In this document: positions 37,718-59,100 of the stretch, one piece after another | How the letters are laid out: the number at the start of each line of letters is the position of its first letter | Position numbering within the stretch: position 1 is the first letter of the stretch | Assembly (NCBI GenBank): GCA_021613335.1 | Contig: JAJTWR010000269.1 | Location: 1,493,501 to 1,557,500 of the forward strand | Direction: 5' to 3' | DNA length: 64,000 bases | Origin: Whitmania pigra | Taxonomy: Eukaryota > Annelida > Clitellata > Hirudinida > Haemopidae | The notes under the pieces: generated by a model | Databases searched by the model: none | Told to the model about the DNA's origin: nothing | The model's input: only the letters and a program-made list of their open reading frames with translations | Translations under genes and position numbers: made by a program

Positions 37718-40700
37718 TTACTTCGGTTCTTTCCTCCTGTAAAAGAACATGCTTTGGAAATTATTTGTATGTTATAAGTCATTTATTTTAAAATATTAAA
37801 TTTTATTTTAAAAAATCGTTTAAAGGATGATGCAATTTCAAAAACTTTACAGAAGTTGAAACCTAACATTTAGAAAGTAAATATCCACCTTATTTTTTTC
37901 ATATCCCAGACGTATTCGTAAACAAGCTGACCTATCAACACGGTCCTGCGGGCGGTTGAGTAATTAATCAAAATATGTAGCTTTTTACTTTTGCTAAGAG
38001 TTTTCAGGGCTCAAACATTAATTAGATAACCTCAATAGAATTGCCAGCACAAACTCATGCCGTTAATTGTTAATTTTCAAGTTCAGTAGTTAACTTATCA
38101 CACTGAAAATATTTTTAAGATATAACACCTGAATTAGCTGCTATTGCCATTCAATTTTTACATTCAGTTACATTAACACATCGTGTGAAATCAGACATAC
38201 CACATGCTCAGAGAAGCTAAGGTGGCAAAACTGGTTAGCACAGCCAGAATGACAAATTGTTTATCGTAATAAGTATCTCCTCTTTGAACCTTCTTTATTG
38301 ATGCATTCACTAGCATGGCTTGATGGATGAATTTTTCTATAAAAACAAAAATGCTAAGCAAAAAAGTTACAAACAATAACTAGCTTAAATAAACAGAAAC
38401 TAGAATAATAAAATGTAAAAGAAAATAGAATTTTTAAGTGAATTTAAGGTTTGTTATTCTCATTAAATTATAAAAGTCATTAACTAATATAAATACCTAC
38501 TTTCCAAGCAGCCTCTGCTGGAATTAGTAGCAGTGGTCATTGTAATTGAGGTATTTGAGCATCTGTAACAAATCCATCCACCTGTCCTTGACTGGTATGT
38601 GTCCAATGGACATGGAAGACATATGGATTCAGGCCCAAACGAGGGAGAGTAATAACCAGCTTCGCAGGGGACTGGAAAATTTATCAGCTAATTTATTAAC
38701 TATTAATTACTTTAATAGTTTGTAATTTTATTCGAAGATTAAGAAATTGTTAAAAATTGCTTTCTAACCGCATGTCATTCCCGATCTGATTACCTGACCA
38801 GGTTTGCAAATGAATTTTGCTTCTCGATTCTTAATGACATCGTGTTTCCTGAGGTACCTTCCCTCTATTGTCGTGTAACTTTCACTCAAAATGGAGCGGA
38901 GTTTGTCGAGTTGTGGAAGCTAAGATTTGATGACAAGTGAAGTTTCAAGATTTCTAGTGATTTTTTAAACATTAAAGGATTTTATTCTAGCTAATAGTAT
39001 ATAATATCACAATATTTGTCATGTTGCACTAGTATACAGATGATGTGCTCTAATACCAATAAGCTAAATCATCTTATTAATTACAGGTAATTTACGAAGC
39101 CATGAATTTATAGAACCGGTCGAAAATTAAAATTAAGTCTTATTGTTCATCACTGTTCAAATCCCATCAGAAATAAATGTCAAATTCCCTAAATTACATT
39201 TTGCATGAGTTGGTAATTCTTTTCTTGGAGGTTGCATTTTATGTCGCAATCTGTCCTTCTTCTGACGTTGGTAAATTTCATTGCAACCACTTTTGCCGTC
39301 ACCACCCTTTGCTTGTTCTGCCATTAACCGATTATAAAGACGTTCCCAGTTTAATTTAATTTATTTTTAATTTTATTATTAAATAGCCTTATTTTTAGTG
39401 TAATTATTAAATAGCATTATTTCTAATGTTATTAATAAATAGCTTTATTATCGATAAATTATTGGCAGGTGTTAACATATGCCTAAGGATTATCATAATA
39501 ATATGTATAATTTAAAAATTACTTTAATGGACAATAAAGCGCTTATGTTTCGGATGTCGCAATCGATATCGAAGCGATAAGGACAGGCATCGATCGAATA
39601 ATGGTTCATTCCACAAATGGTACTTTTAATGGTGATCAGTGCATTTCCAATTTGAGTGCTTGAACAACTTGTCGTCAGAAAAGAAAAACTAAAGTTGGCT
39701 CCCAGTTGTGCCAGAGTATAAACTTGAAGTGCACAAATAATTTTTTAAGTAATAATAATAGTAATAGTTAATTTTTAAGGCGCTATGAGCATCTCATCAG
39801 ACAGTATTTAATAAGGCGACCAGAATGTGTTCCAGCAATTACAATAAGCCAGGATAGGCTTCCCAAGGTCTAGAAAAGCTAGTTTGATAATTAAATAATG
39901 ATTATATAATTCGTTAATTTTCGAACCAGTTTTTTATTGGATGGAAATCAAGATATTCTTCCAGCTACTTCGAAGTAATGCCGTTACTTAATGTCAACGC
40001 ATTACCATTAAGCTCAGTAAGCAATTTAATAAATAATTATAAGCGTCAATAACCTTACCTCTCAATTTATATTTTATTCTTTGAGTATCTCTCTGGAAAC
40101 AGTAATAATCTCCCGACATTGTCGGGGATATTTTGACGAAGATCAGCTCGTGTCCGAGCACCATCAAGTGCGACCCATCAAAGTCCAATTCTTCGACTGG
40201 ATTTCCACTTTCGTAAGTCCATACTGGGGTGTCGGAGTCTGTGATTCCATTGGAACAAGATAAATTGTAGCTGAACCCCGATCTGATGTAAACTGAAGAG
40301 TTGTTAACATTATTATCACATTATGCTGTGTTAATTAAACAATAAAAATACCATCAATAAAGATATCTATAGCATTCAAAGATATTCAAAGATTTTTCTG
40401 CTAAATAGTTATTTATCCACTTACGGATGTGATAGGAAAGTTTTCCACCGTCGAAAATGTCGTCTCTATCAATGTCTTGGGGGATATTTTTTATTTCTGC
40501 CGATTTGATAGTTGGAATATCTTCTGCTACAACTTTTACATTCAATATCGCTAAATAATTACGAACACCAGAATTAGAAATAAGATGAAAAGACCTCGAA
40601 TTTATTAATTAATCAATCAATTCGTATTGCACATTAAAAAGGTTCTTCTGCTTTAGTTTCAACAGGATCTATATTTCCAAAATTTATGGATTTCAATTTT

Positions 40701-40844
40701 TATAAGTTTCATCGATTTTTAAGATTAGTAAAAGGTGCCAAAAAATATTTAAGTTTACGAACCTGTCGCAAAAATATAACATACGTGTATCATGTCTGAG
40801 ACTGAGAAGTTTTTAAGCAGTAACCAGTATGAAACTTTAAGCAT
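37718..40844 (-). CDS. Ig-like / Cys-rich membrane protein, ZPBP-like paralog A (372 aa)
   Basis: Exons, 5' to 3': 40763-40844, 40425-40550, 40059-40292, 39523-39722, 38769-38919, 38501-38671, 38201-38336, 37718-37736. They sum to 1,119 nt and all phases agree. The N terminus (MLKVSYWLLLKNF...) is a weaker signal-peptide candidate than in paralog B, so the start is uncertain. The Ig-like domain is at about residues 70-147: NLSC, VWTY, then TMSGDYYCF. The middle region (148-214) ends in CPYRFDIDC. Residues about 255-320 form a GCC2/GCC3-like module with CKPG, CEAGYYSP, CLPCPLDTYQ and CYRC. A membrane helix (FVILAVLTSFATLASLSMW, about 346-366) is followed by the short basic tail RKEPK. Paralog B downstream has the same plan. 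ZPBP/Sp38 is the closest family I can name. Known mammalian ZPBPs lack this membrane anchor, so it is either a variant or a related, unnamed family. Confidence 0.7.
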
Positions 40845-41256
40845 TAAAAGTAAATGAAATTATGAAATACTAAGAATAAATGTTTGTTAAAAAATGTCAA
40901 TCATCTGGCTTATAAATGCAAATGATGCAACATGAAATTAATGCAAAACTTGCGTAACATCAACCTTCTTCTACCTGAAAAAAATAAAAAATTTTATCGT
41001 AGAAAAGGTTTGCAATTCTCTTAAAAGGTTATGTATTTTTTTTTAATTAAAAAAATGACAGTTCGAGGTCATGTTTGACTTTCAGACATACAGCATATAA
41101 AAGTGGCTGGAGTTTTTGAGCAAATGTAAATAAATAGCAAGCTGGTTTGGTGCAGTTTTGGAAGTATTGCATAAGACTAGATAGAATAAGCTTCCGATAC
41201 TTTATTTTCATCTTTAAGTGAATATTTCTTCATCAAAAGTCAGAATTTAAAATCTA
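40845..41256. promoter_or_regulatory. Head-to-head intergenic region, candidate bidirectional promoter
   Basis: There are 412 bp between the start codons of ZPBP-like paralog A (minus) and AMPK alpha (plus). No TATA box is placed convincingly. Untranslated exons could extend the true promoter interval. The assignment rests on geometry only. Confidence 0.4.
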
Positions 41257-50792
<9,536 letters not shown>

Positions 50793-50803
<11 letters not shown>

Positions 50804-50864
50804 AGTAACCCTAAGAAGTATACCACCCTGGCTCAGTGAAGTAACCCTAAGAAGTATACCACCC
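50793..50864. repeat. Perfect 36-bp tandem duplication spanning the AMPK alpha stop codon
   Basis: Unit 1 (50793-50828) contains the last codons and the TGA stop. Unit 2 (50829-50864) repeats it exactly in the 3' UTR, so the end of the coding sequence is present twice. Confidence 0.95.
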
Positions 50865-51698
50865 TAGTGTTCTGAGACAAATTTTCAATCACTGGTTTTT
50901 ATCTGAATTCTAAAATTTGGTGTCATAATATTCTGTTGTTGTTGTTAAGAATTTTGATTTTGTAAATGTATTACAGTTGTCTGTCTCAATTGTGTCAATA
51001 CTCACATAATAATTTATGGATTGTGCCCACTGCAAGTTTGTTTTTGAAGTAAAAAACTTCTAAACTCAGTTCACTTGATCAAAATTGCAAGATTTCTAAG
51101 GATAATTTTCTACAGAAACGTCTGATTTTATGAGCAACTTTTCTGTCACTGAACTCCATTTTGGAGTTTCTCGCGTTTTTCTCGGGACACCAGACAAAGA
51201 CTGAGCACCAAGTTTCTGATTGCGTCGGCATTAAGGACGATTCCGTCGAATCTCGAGTTGTTTGGCATCAATTTGCATCTGTGATTGGTTCTCTGTTTAC
51301 AACATCGAATGCTACCCCCGCCTCGTTCATTTAGTTTTCGAACCCAATTGTGATCCTCCATTATATCGAAGTTTTGACGTGCTTCAGAATTTGTACCTCA
51401 TTTGTTTTTGAGTTTAACATATTAAAAGTGTCTTTGTCAGGTTTACGACAGCTGGTGGAGATCCTGATGACAATAGATCATACATGATCCGACAAATGAA
51501 ACCGGCACCATGCACTTGAATAGCCACGTTCAAATCAAAATTTTCTCTGGCGAAATATTTAAATAATTTTGACTATCCCAGTTATTGCCAATTTATTGAT
51601 TGATGAGATTGTGTTACCAGAATGTAAGGAGATTTTTTATAAAAAATCATTCCATGGCAATTTATAATCACGCCCTATTTATATCACTCAGGAGTTCA

Positions 51699-51704
51699 AA
51701 TAAA
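51699..51704 (+). terminator. Candidate poly(A) signal of AMPK alpha
   Basis: AATAAA about 0.9 kb past the stop codon. An earlier ATTAAA is at 51421-51426. The choice between them is not settled by the sequence. Confidence 0.4.
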
Positions 51705-51858
51705 TTCATAAGCTCTCAATGCCTCCATCCCAGAATATCAATGAACAAACTATGACAAAACAATAACTATCTTCAAAAATGCTGCCATTTTAAGTGCCCT
51801 CATAATGTGAAGCAAAACCCGATAAATTCTCACAGAATTCTTCTGAGAAGGGACAACA

Positions 51859-51864
51859 TTTATT
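51859..51864 (-). terminator. Candidate poly(A) signal of HYPK
   Basis: AATAAA on the minus strand, 40 bp past the HYPK stop. It gives a very short 3' UTR and places the HYPK and AMPK alpha transcript ends about 150 bp apart, tail to tail. Confidence 0.45.
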
Positions 51865-51903
51865 AATAATAAATATTAATGATAATAATAAATGTGAAGG
51901 CGA

Positions 51904-52776
51904 TCAGTTGGTGAGCGTGACGAGGGTGTTGAAGAGACTGCCGTTGTGTTCCCTGAGCGTCCTCTCGGCAAGTGACTTCGAAACCTCCAACTCTTGAACC
52001 TGGATCGAGTAAATGGATAATAATTAACTATTATTATGTTGGGCTACGTTAGCAGTTTTAAATTAATTTCAGATTGATATATTATTTAGATGTAATTAGA
52101 TGAAAACATAAACACTGAATAGGTGTTAAAAAAGTGATTTCCTACAATACAAAGGAATAATAATATAGTGGTCAATTAAATTCCAATAATTTTAAATTGG
52201 GCATATTGATTTTTAATGTTTACTCATTTGGTAGTAGCTAGACAGTTAGTTTTAATTTCTTGCCAACTATGCATTTTTTTTACAAAGTTAAAATTCGGAC
52301 GGTTATGCAAATAGTTGGATGTAAATTCATTTTGCATTTCCTTGGCTAAGTTTAAGTTCTATAGTATGTTTTGAGATATACGAACACAAACAATTATTTG
52401 AGAAGAATTAAATAAATCTTACAATCAAATCGACGTCCTCCTTGTTTATCTTAACCATGGATAATTCTGTTTCTTTCAACTGTTTTTCAGTTGCTTCCTT
52501 GGTTTGTTGATCGTTAACCAGTTTCATAGCCTAAAACAATGACAATTTAAAAATGACTTAATTTCGCAACATTATTAAGATTCTGGTAAAGGGTGAGTTA
52601 GTGGCGATAATAAACGCCAAGCTTTAATGGCTCACATTTCCAATGTCTTGGGCTCCAATTTCAGCTTCCTCGACATAATCGGTGACTTTTTCTAAATCTG
52701 CAGCTCGTTTGGAATCATGTTTAGCAGCCTTCTTCACGTTTTCCTCCAGATCAACAACGTTATCTTCGTCTGCCAT
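51904..52776 (-). CDS. HYPK: Huntingtin-interacting protein K / NatA-associated chaperone-like protein (114 aa)
   Basis: Exons, 5' to 3': 52636-52776, 52423-52530 and 51904-51999, all phase 0 (47, 36 and 31 residues). The N terminus is acidic (MADEDNVVDLEEN), followed by the family hallmark KHDSKRAADLEKVTDYVEE. A basic linker helix comes next, then a C-terminal UBA-like segment VQELEVSKSLAERTLREHNG ending TLTN, as in animal HYPK. The length is close to that of other animal HYPKs (about 120 aa). HYPK binds the ribosome-associated N-terminal acetyltransferase NatA and limits aggregation of nascent chains. It is head to head with YTHDC1 and tail to tail with AMPK alpha. The start ATG is the only one upstream of the hallmark. 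Confidence 0.93.
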
Positions 52777-53188
52777 TTTCTCGAAATAATGCCACCTAAA
52801 TGTTATAAACAATAGATAACAAAGTTGATACTGAATATACTTATAACCAAATACAAAAAGATTACATTTAAATTATTAAAAATATTTACTTTTTAATTTT
52901 TTTAAAATTTACTATCTATACTTAATGTAATCTACATTGTTTAAAAAAAAAGTTATTGAAGTTAATAAAGTTAGCATCCAATCGTTTTGCTATTATCTGA
53001 ATAATAAACAAGTTGTTTAGTAACCAATGTTTACAGCGCTATATTTTTCAGTCACCATAAACAAATGTATAAATTTATTAACTATTAATATTGATAATCT
53101 TTGTTCCTTGTTTTACGGCGGTTGTCCGACATATTTTGTTCGGTGTTGTGTTTACGTTTGATTCTTTGGTTTAATTTTTACCACTAAA
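52777..53188. promoter_or_regulatory. HYPK-YTHDC1 head-to-head intergenic region
   Basis: There are 412 bp between divergent start codons of two housekeeping genes, AT-rich with a slightly more GC-balanced patch near 53110-53160. It is a candidate bidirectional promoter on geometry. No TATA box or initiator can be fixed. Confidence 0.45.
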
Positions 53189-56100
53189 ATGTCGGATAAT
53201 GTCACTGAAGGTTTGTTTTTTATTGATCTGTTTTTTTATTTAATTTAGAATAGAAAACTTGTGTTGGTGGTCGATGACGTCAAATAACGATACGATTAAG
53301 TTTTCGTGGATTATCTGCTATAATAATAACAACATTGTTTTTTGACGGCATTGTATAAAGTATTTTTTATGGGAAACATATTATCAGCTATCGAGATTCG
53401 TAAGAAATTTAGATTCAATTAACTTTGCAAATTGAAGAAATTAGTATCGTTGGAACATTAGCTAGGAGATGATACAGTAATTACAGATTCAGACAATCTG
53501 TGGATGTTTCTGCTACACTGAACTCAGTTTAAGCAACATTGCTTTAACTGAATCAGATTTTTGTGCCAAGCTGAAAAAAGAAATTTTAGAAATTTACAAT
53601 TTTTAATTAAATTTGTTTTTGGGGGCCCTGTCATTATTATTGATATTTTAAATTGTTTCTTGGCAATATTATGAGTAGTTGCATTTAGCAATTTAACTTT
53701 ATTTAATTTGTTCATTTCATGCAGTTAATGAAATTTTTGGTTGCCTTCAGACCTTCTCGATGAGATTCTGACAATGGATGGAATGCATGACATTGAAGAA
53801 AACCTGGATGCTTCAGAGATTGAAAGTAATAACAATGTCTTTAATAATTGGGCACTGTGTTTATTTAAATAAATCCTTATTTGCGCTTAATGTCAGCCGG
53901 ATGTAACAATATTGTTGAGACTGGACACTTACTCACCACATATTACATTAGGTTAGGTCTAGATTATAAGCATTGCACAGCTTAACATCAATGCTACCAA
54001 TAAGAACATCTTGGTTAGTCTTAGACTGGTTCTAACTGAGCTAAGGAACAGCTGTTTTTTTTATTTTAAGGACAATAAAAACAACATGCAAAAGTATAAG
54101 GGAATTTAAATGTATTTATAATCATTTGTGAATTGTGAAATTGCCTTCCAGCTTGATTTGTTTTTAATTTTCTAAGCCTATGTAGTAGATACTATCATCA
54201 TAATCCATCATAATCACATCACATCCATTCACATGTCCATCTTAACCTTATTGAATTCTTCACAATACCTCTAAAACAAAGCTGCAATATGTAATATAAT
54301 AGCATAATATGTACAATACATAATACAATATATATGTAATACATAACGTAATCAATGACAGGAACCTCTGATGCCACTGAAAGCACCGACAGGGTAGACG
54401 GAGCAACATTCGAACAACTACTCTGGCAGCCGAGCATCGAGGACAGCCTCACAGAGGAACATCTCGATGAAGGAAAGATGGAAGAATCCAAAAAGGAGGA
54501 AGAAGCCACATCCAGAGGTTAGCAATTCGTGATGTCTGGTGCATAACGATTTTTAGGAAAACTTTGATTTTGGAGTTGCTAGATACTGGGAACATAGTGA
54601 TATCTTAACACGACTATTGTTTCATTCTTTAATAAGTTTCCTTGAACATCCTTTCACCAATCCAGGTACAATGACACCTGAGCATGCCAGGGAGGTGGAG
54701 CTGGAGATTCAAGTGGAGAAGGCGAACGAGGCCGAGTTTGAACTCTCTGACCACGGGTCCAAAAGCAGGTCGTCAGAAGGAGGAGCAAAGGGAAGTCCTG
54801 TGAACAGCGGGAGCGAGTCGAAAATTGGGGATGCTTCGAACAAAAGTTCATCAGAGTCGGGAGGTTTGTAAACGTTGTTCGATTTTCGTGGCTCGATTGA
54901 TCTTCGTTGTTATGTCGATATTTGCAACTAAGTGTGCGTCTGGCTTTTCATGCATGCCACCAATCGCTATCAACCATCATCGTCGTCGTGGTCATCTTAT
55001 TTACCACGAACCTGTTCCAAGTAGATGGTGCCAGTGAGAATAGAAAGAGAAAGCATGGAAGGATATCCCCGATCACCTGGGAGAATCCCTCGAACGAGGA
55101 AAAGAAATCTGCAGACAACACTGAAAGTGAGTTTCATGCAATAACAGTTGTAATAACTACATCATAACTTAATATTATTATTTTTTTTTTTACGAGTTAT
55201 AATAACTGTATCATAACTTATTATTATTATTTTTTTTACGAATTGTAGTAACTATATCATAACTTATTATTTTTTTGTTGTTGTGGTACTTAACTTAAAA
55301 AAGTATGAACTTAAACGTAAACAGTATTGATGTGCAGCCCGTTATTGTTATGTTACAATTAATATCTGACATGTGTTACATGACATTATGTGCTTCAAAA
55401 AATGCAATTTCAGATGAACCGAAGAAGGTGAAGACAGATGCAACAGTCGAGAAAGGTTTGATTGATTAATTAACACATTAACACCTGAAAGTGGTATTGT
55501 TATGCATTGATGAAAAAAAAAAGGATTAGATTGCCACTTATTATAAGCTTTTATTGTGCTATGGAAACTATTTTCAACCAGGTAAAATAAGATATATATG
55601 TATACATGTATAATTGCCATATTAATGTTGTTAATATTGACTAAGTCATAATTTGTCAATCTTGCAACCGATAATGTGGCCTTTTCTACCTTTTGATGCC
55701 AATATTTCTCATAACTTTCAATCCAGTTTTATAATTTTGTACTCATTTTGCTTAACCATTGTTGTCACTAATGGCATAATTAGTCACAAACTTACTTACA
55801 TTTTAAGTTTAGTCTCGTTAAGATAATTTCTTAACGTAAACTAACTCCTAAACTTTAAAACAGATCGTGAGTCTCGTCTCAAGTACATCTTCAGGTCGGC
55901 CCGTTTCTTCCTCATCAAGAGCAACAACTTTGAGAACGTCTCCCTGGCCAAGGCCAAGGGCATTTGGTCGACACCCCCGCAGAACGAAGCCAGGCTCAAC
56001 CAGGCATTCAGGGTGGGTTGGCTACTAATTAATATGAAATTCATTTAAAAAGATTGGTGATTAAGTGGATTTGTTTATTTATTGATTTTTGTTTTGTTCC

Positions 56101-59100
56101 AGCAATGTGCCAACGTGATCCTCATTTTCTCAGTTCAAGAGAGTGGAAAGTTCCAGGGTGAGTGTTGCAGTTGTAGTTGTTGTGCTAGTAATAGTAATAA
56201 TAGTTGAAGTTGATATAAATATACAGTCAGGACAGAAACCATAAGGACACCCCATTATTTCGTAATAACTCAATAAAGAAAAATTTGATTGTAGGGAAAT
56301 TTTAATATGTTATGTATTTATATATTTGTGATTATCTCTTAAATTTTCATCAAAATATGTTCGTGCATTAATTTTAAAATTCCAAAAACGTGATTTCGGG
56401 GCGTCCAATAACCATAAAAGACACTTGCAAAAATCATCGAAAAATGACTAAAAACTTTGTGAAAAAACAGGAAAAAAGTTTATTAATATGAAATATGTTT
56501 CCTTTATTTTCAATAACTTTAAAACATCTCTTGTCATCGATTTTATAAGAGTTTTAAGAAATTTCTGTCCAGTTCTTTCCAGGCACTCCTAATGGTGTTT
56601 TCCAGTCAGATTTGGAATGAAACTGCCTTCCATTGTTGTAAACAAGTCTTGACAACATTCCCCAAACATTTTATATAGGATTTAAGTCTGGGAAACAAGC
56701 TGGCCAACTCATAACTTTCAAATTTCTCCTCTGGAAAAATGTCTTTGTCAACTTGGAAGTGTGGATCGGGGCATTATCTTGCTGGAAAATAAAATTTCCT
56801 CCATAATAATCTTCCCCAAAGGCAACAGATAGTCTTCTAAAACTTTGATGTAATCCACCGAAGACTGTTCCCCATCCAGAAAGGCTAATTCAGTCAATCC
56901 TTCACTGGAAATTCCTCCCCAAATCATCACCGATCCTGCTCCATGATTTCGGCTAAAAAATGTTTCCTTTTCTAATCTGAGGCCATGCCAATAGAACTGA
57001 TGACCATCAGGTCCATCTAGGTTAAATTTCTTCTCATCTGAAAAAATAATATTGCCCCAACCATCTCTGTTAGAAAGCATGGTTTTGGCCCATTCCACTC
57101 TTGCCAACTTGTGATGGTTTTTAAGAGCTGGAATCTTTAATCTTTTTTCATATAATAAAATACCACTAGATCTCAAATAATTTAACACTGTACTTTTACA
57201 AATTCTTAAATCAAGTTCATTTCTAATTTGATTTGCTGAAAATTTACCTGAAGAGCCTTTCTTACCAGGAGTCTCTGCTGATGAATCGGCAGTTTTTTAG
57301 GTCTTCCATGATCATTTTTTGCCCCATATTCCTCAGGAGCTTTTACATAGTTTCAGATGACTGTCTTGGATCGCTTGAGCTCTTTGGCAATTTCCCTGAT
57401 CGAATAATTTGCTTGTCTGAAAGCCTCAATCTGCCCCTTCTCCTTATCAGACAACGTTTTTCCTCTAGCCATTTATAAAATAGTAATTTTATAAACTTCA
57501 CATCAATTTTTAACTTTCTTTGGGTTTATATATTGATAATATTTGCATAATGTGCATTTTGGTTACATAACTATGACAAATTTCAAGTTTTATGGGAATA
57601 AATAAGGATGTCCTTTATCGTTTTTAACGGCCATAAAATGCTATTTTGCATATTTTACAAGATCATCTTGTTAAATTTTTTTGAAATTTTGCAGGATGTT
57701 TTGTCTACCATAAAGAGATATTATATTAAAAAATTGAGTAATATTGAACTTATATTTAACGAGTGATCACAAAAATATGGGGTGTCCTTAAGGTTTCTGT
57801 CCGCACTGTAATCAGCAATAAAAATAATTGATCATCATTATCATTATCACCATCTTATAGGATACGCTCGACTCGCTTCTGAGTCTGACAGAGACCACCC
57901 CCCAGTGAGATGGGTTCTGCCACCAGGACTCGAAGCCAAGGTCTTCAACTCTGTCTTCAAGTTGGACTGGATTTGCAGGTAGATGGATTGAATGTTTATT
58001 GTTGCTGTAATAATAATAATAATAATAAGGGGCTGTTACGCATAAATAATAATTTTAATAATAAAAATAATAGTAATTATAATAAAATATGTTTGGATGA
58101 ATGTTTTAGGATCGTCTGGGTCACTATCAGTATTTTTAATAATATTACTGTAATCAAATATTAAACTACTTACAGATTAATGATTAAATATTCGTGTGCT
58201 TGTGTTTTATTCCTTTTTAAAAGGTTTTTCCATCTCAAGCTATATGCACTGAGTGTGTTGCAATTATTAAATTACTTTTCTCATACAGTGACTAATATCA
58301 ATTACCTAAATTAGTAGTAATATTATTTATTTATTTATTATTTATTCAAATTCGTTTACAGGAGAGAACTGGAGTTCCATGAGACGATGCACCTGAAAAA
58401 CCCATGGAACATGAGTAAACCTGTGAAGGTTGGAAGAGATGGACAGGTAAATGATTAGCTGTTGTTGTTGCATTGCATTGTATTGTTTTCTTTTGTTTTG
58501 AGTCAGCAACAGATCGATGCTCTATTTGGGTTTTTGATTAAGTATTTCATTGATTCACAATTAAAACTATTATTGGATACATCTAATTTATTATTATTAT
58601 TGTTGTTGTTGTGATGTGGATGCTGCTATCGATCAGGGCTGAGTACCTGCATGCAACATTAGACACAATCACATTCTGCCATGTTTCCATGCAAGCATTC
58701 ATTGCCACAACCTCAAACAGTGCGATTTAAATTAATTTCAAGTAATTAGCTAATTAACCAAATCGTTAGGCAGTTGCTCAGTCATGCGTATAATTATTAT
58801 TTTCCCCAAGATACGCTAAAACGAAATATTTCCACCCTTGCAGGAGATTGAACCGACCGTTGGCGAAACCCTTTGTCGATTGTTTCCAGCGGACGAGCAG
58901 ATCGACCTCCATCGCATAGCATCCCTCTCCAAGCACGCCCTCAGGAAGGCGAACCAACCACCCTCCTCGTCAGCAGCAATTCCCTCTTCCCATGCGTCCA
59001 ACTCCGTCCCGAGCTCCATGGCAAAAGCCCACGTCAACTCGCCCACTAAAAGAGACTATTTGTTTAGGTCTGAGACAGATAAGTGCAACATTGGACAATT

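Noticed and set aside
56748..57188. An intact transposase gene
   Set aside because: It is only the central piece of a Tc1 transposase. Stops at 57353-57355 and 56671-56673 and several frameshifts break the rest.
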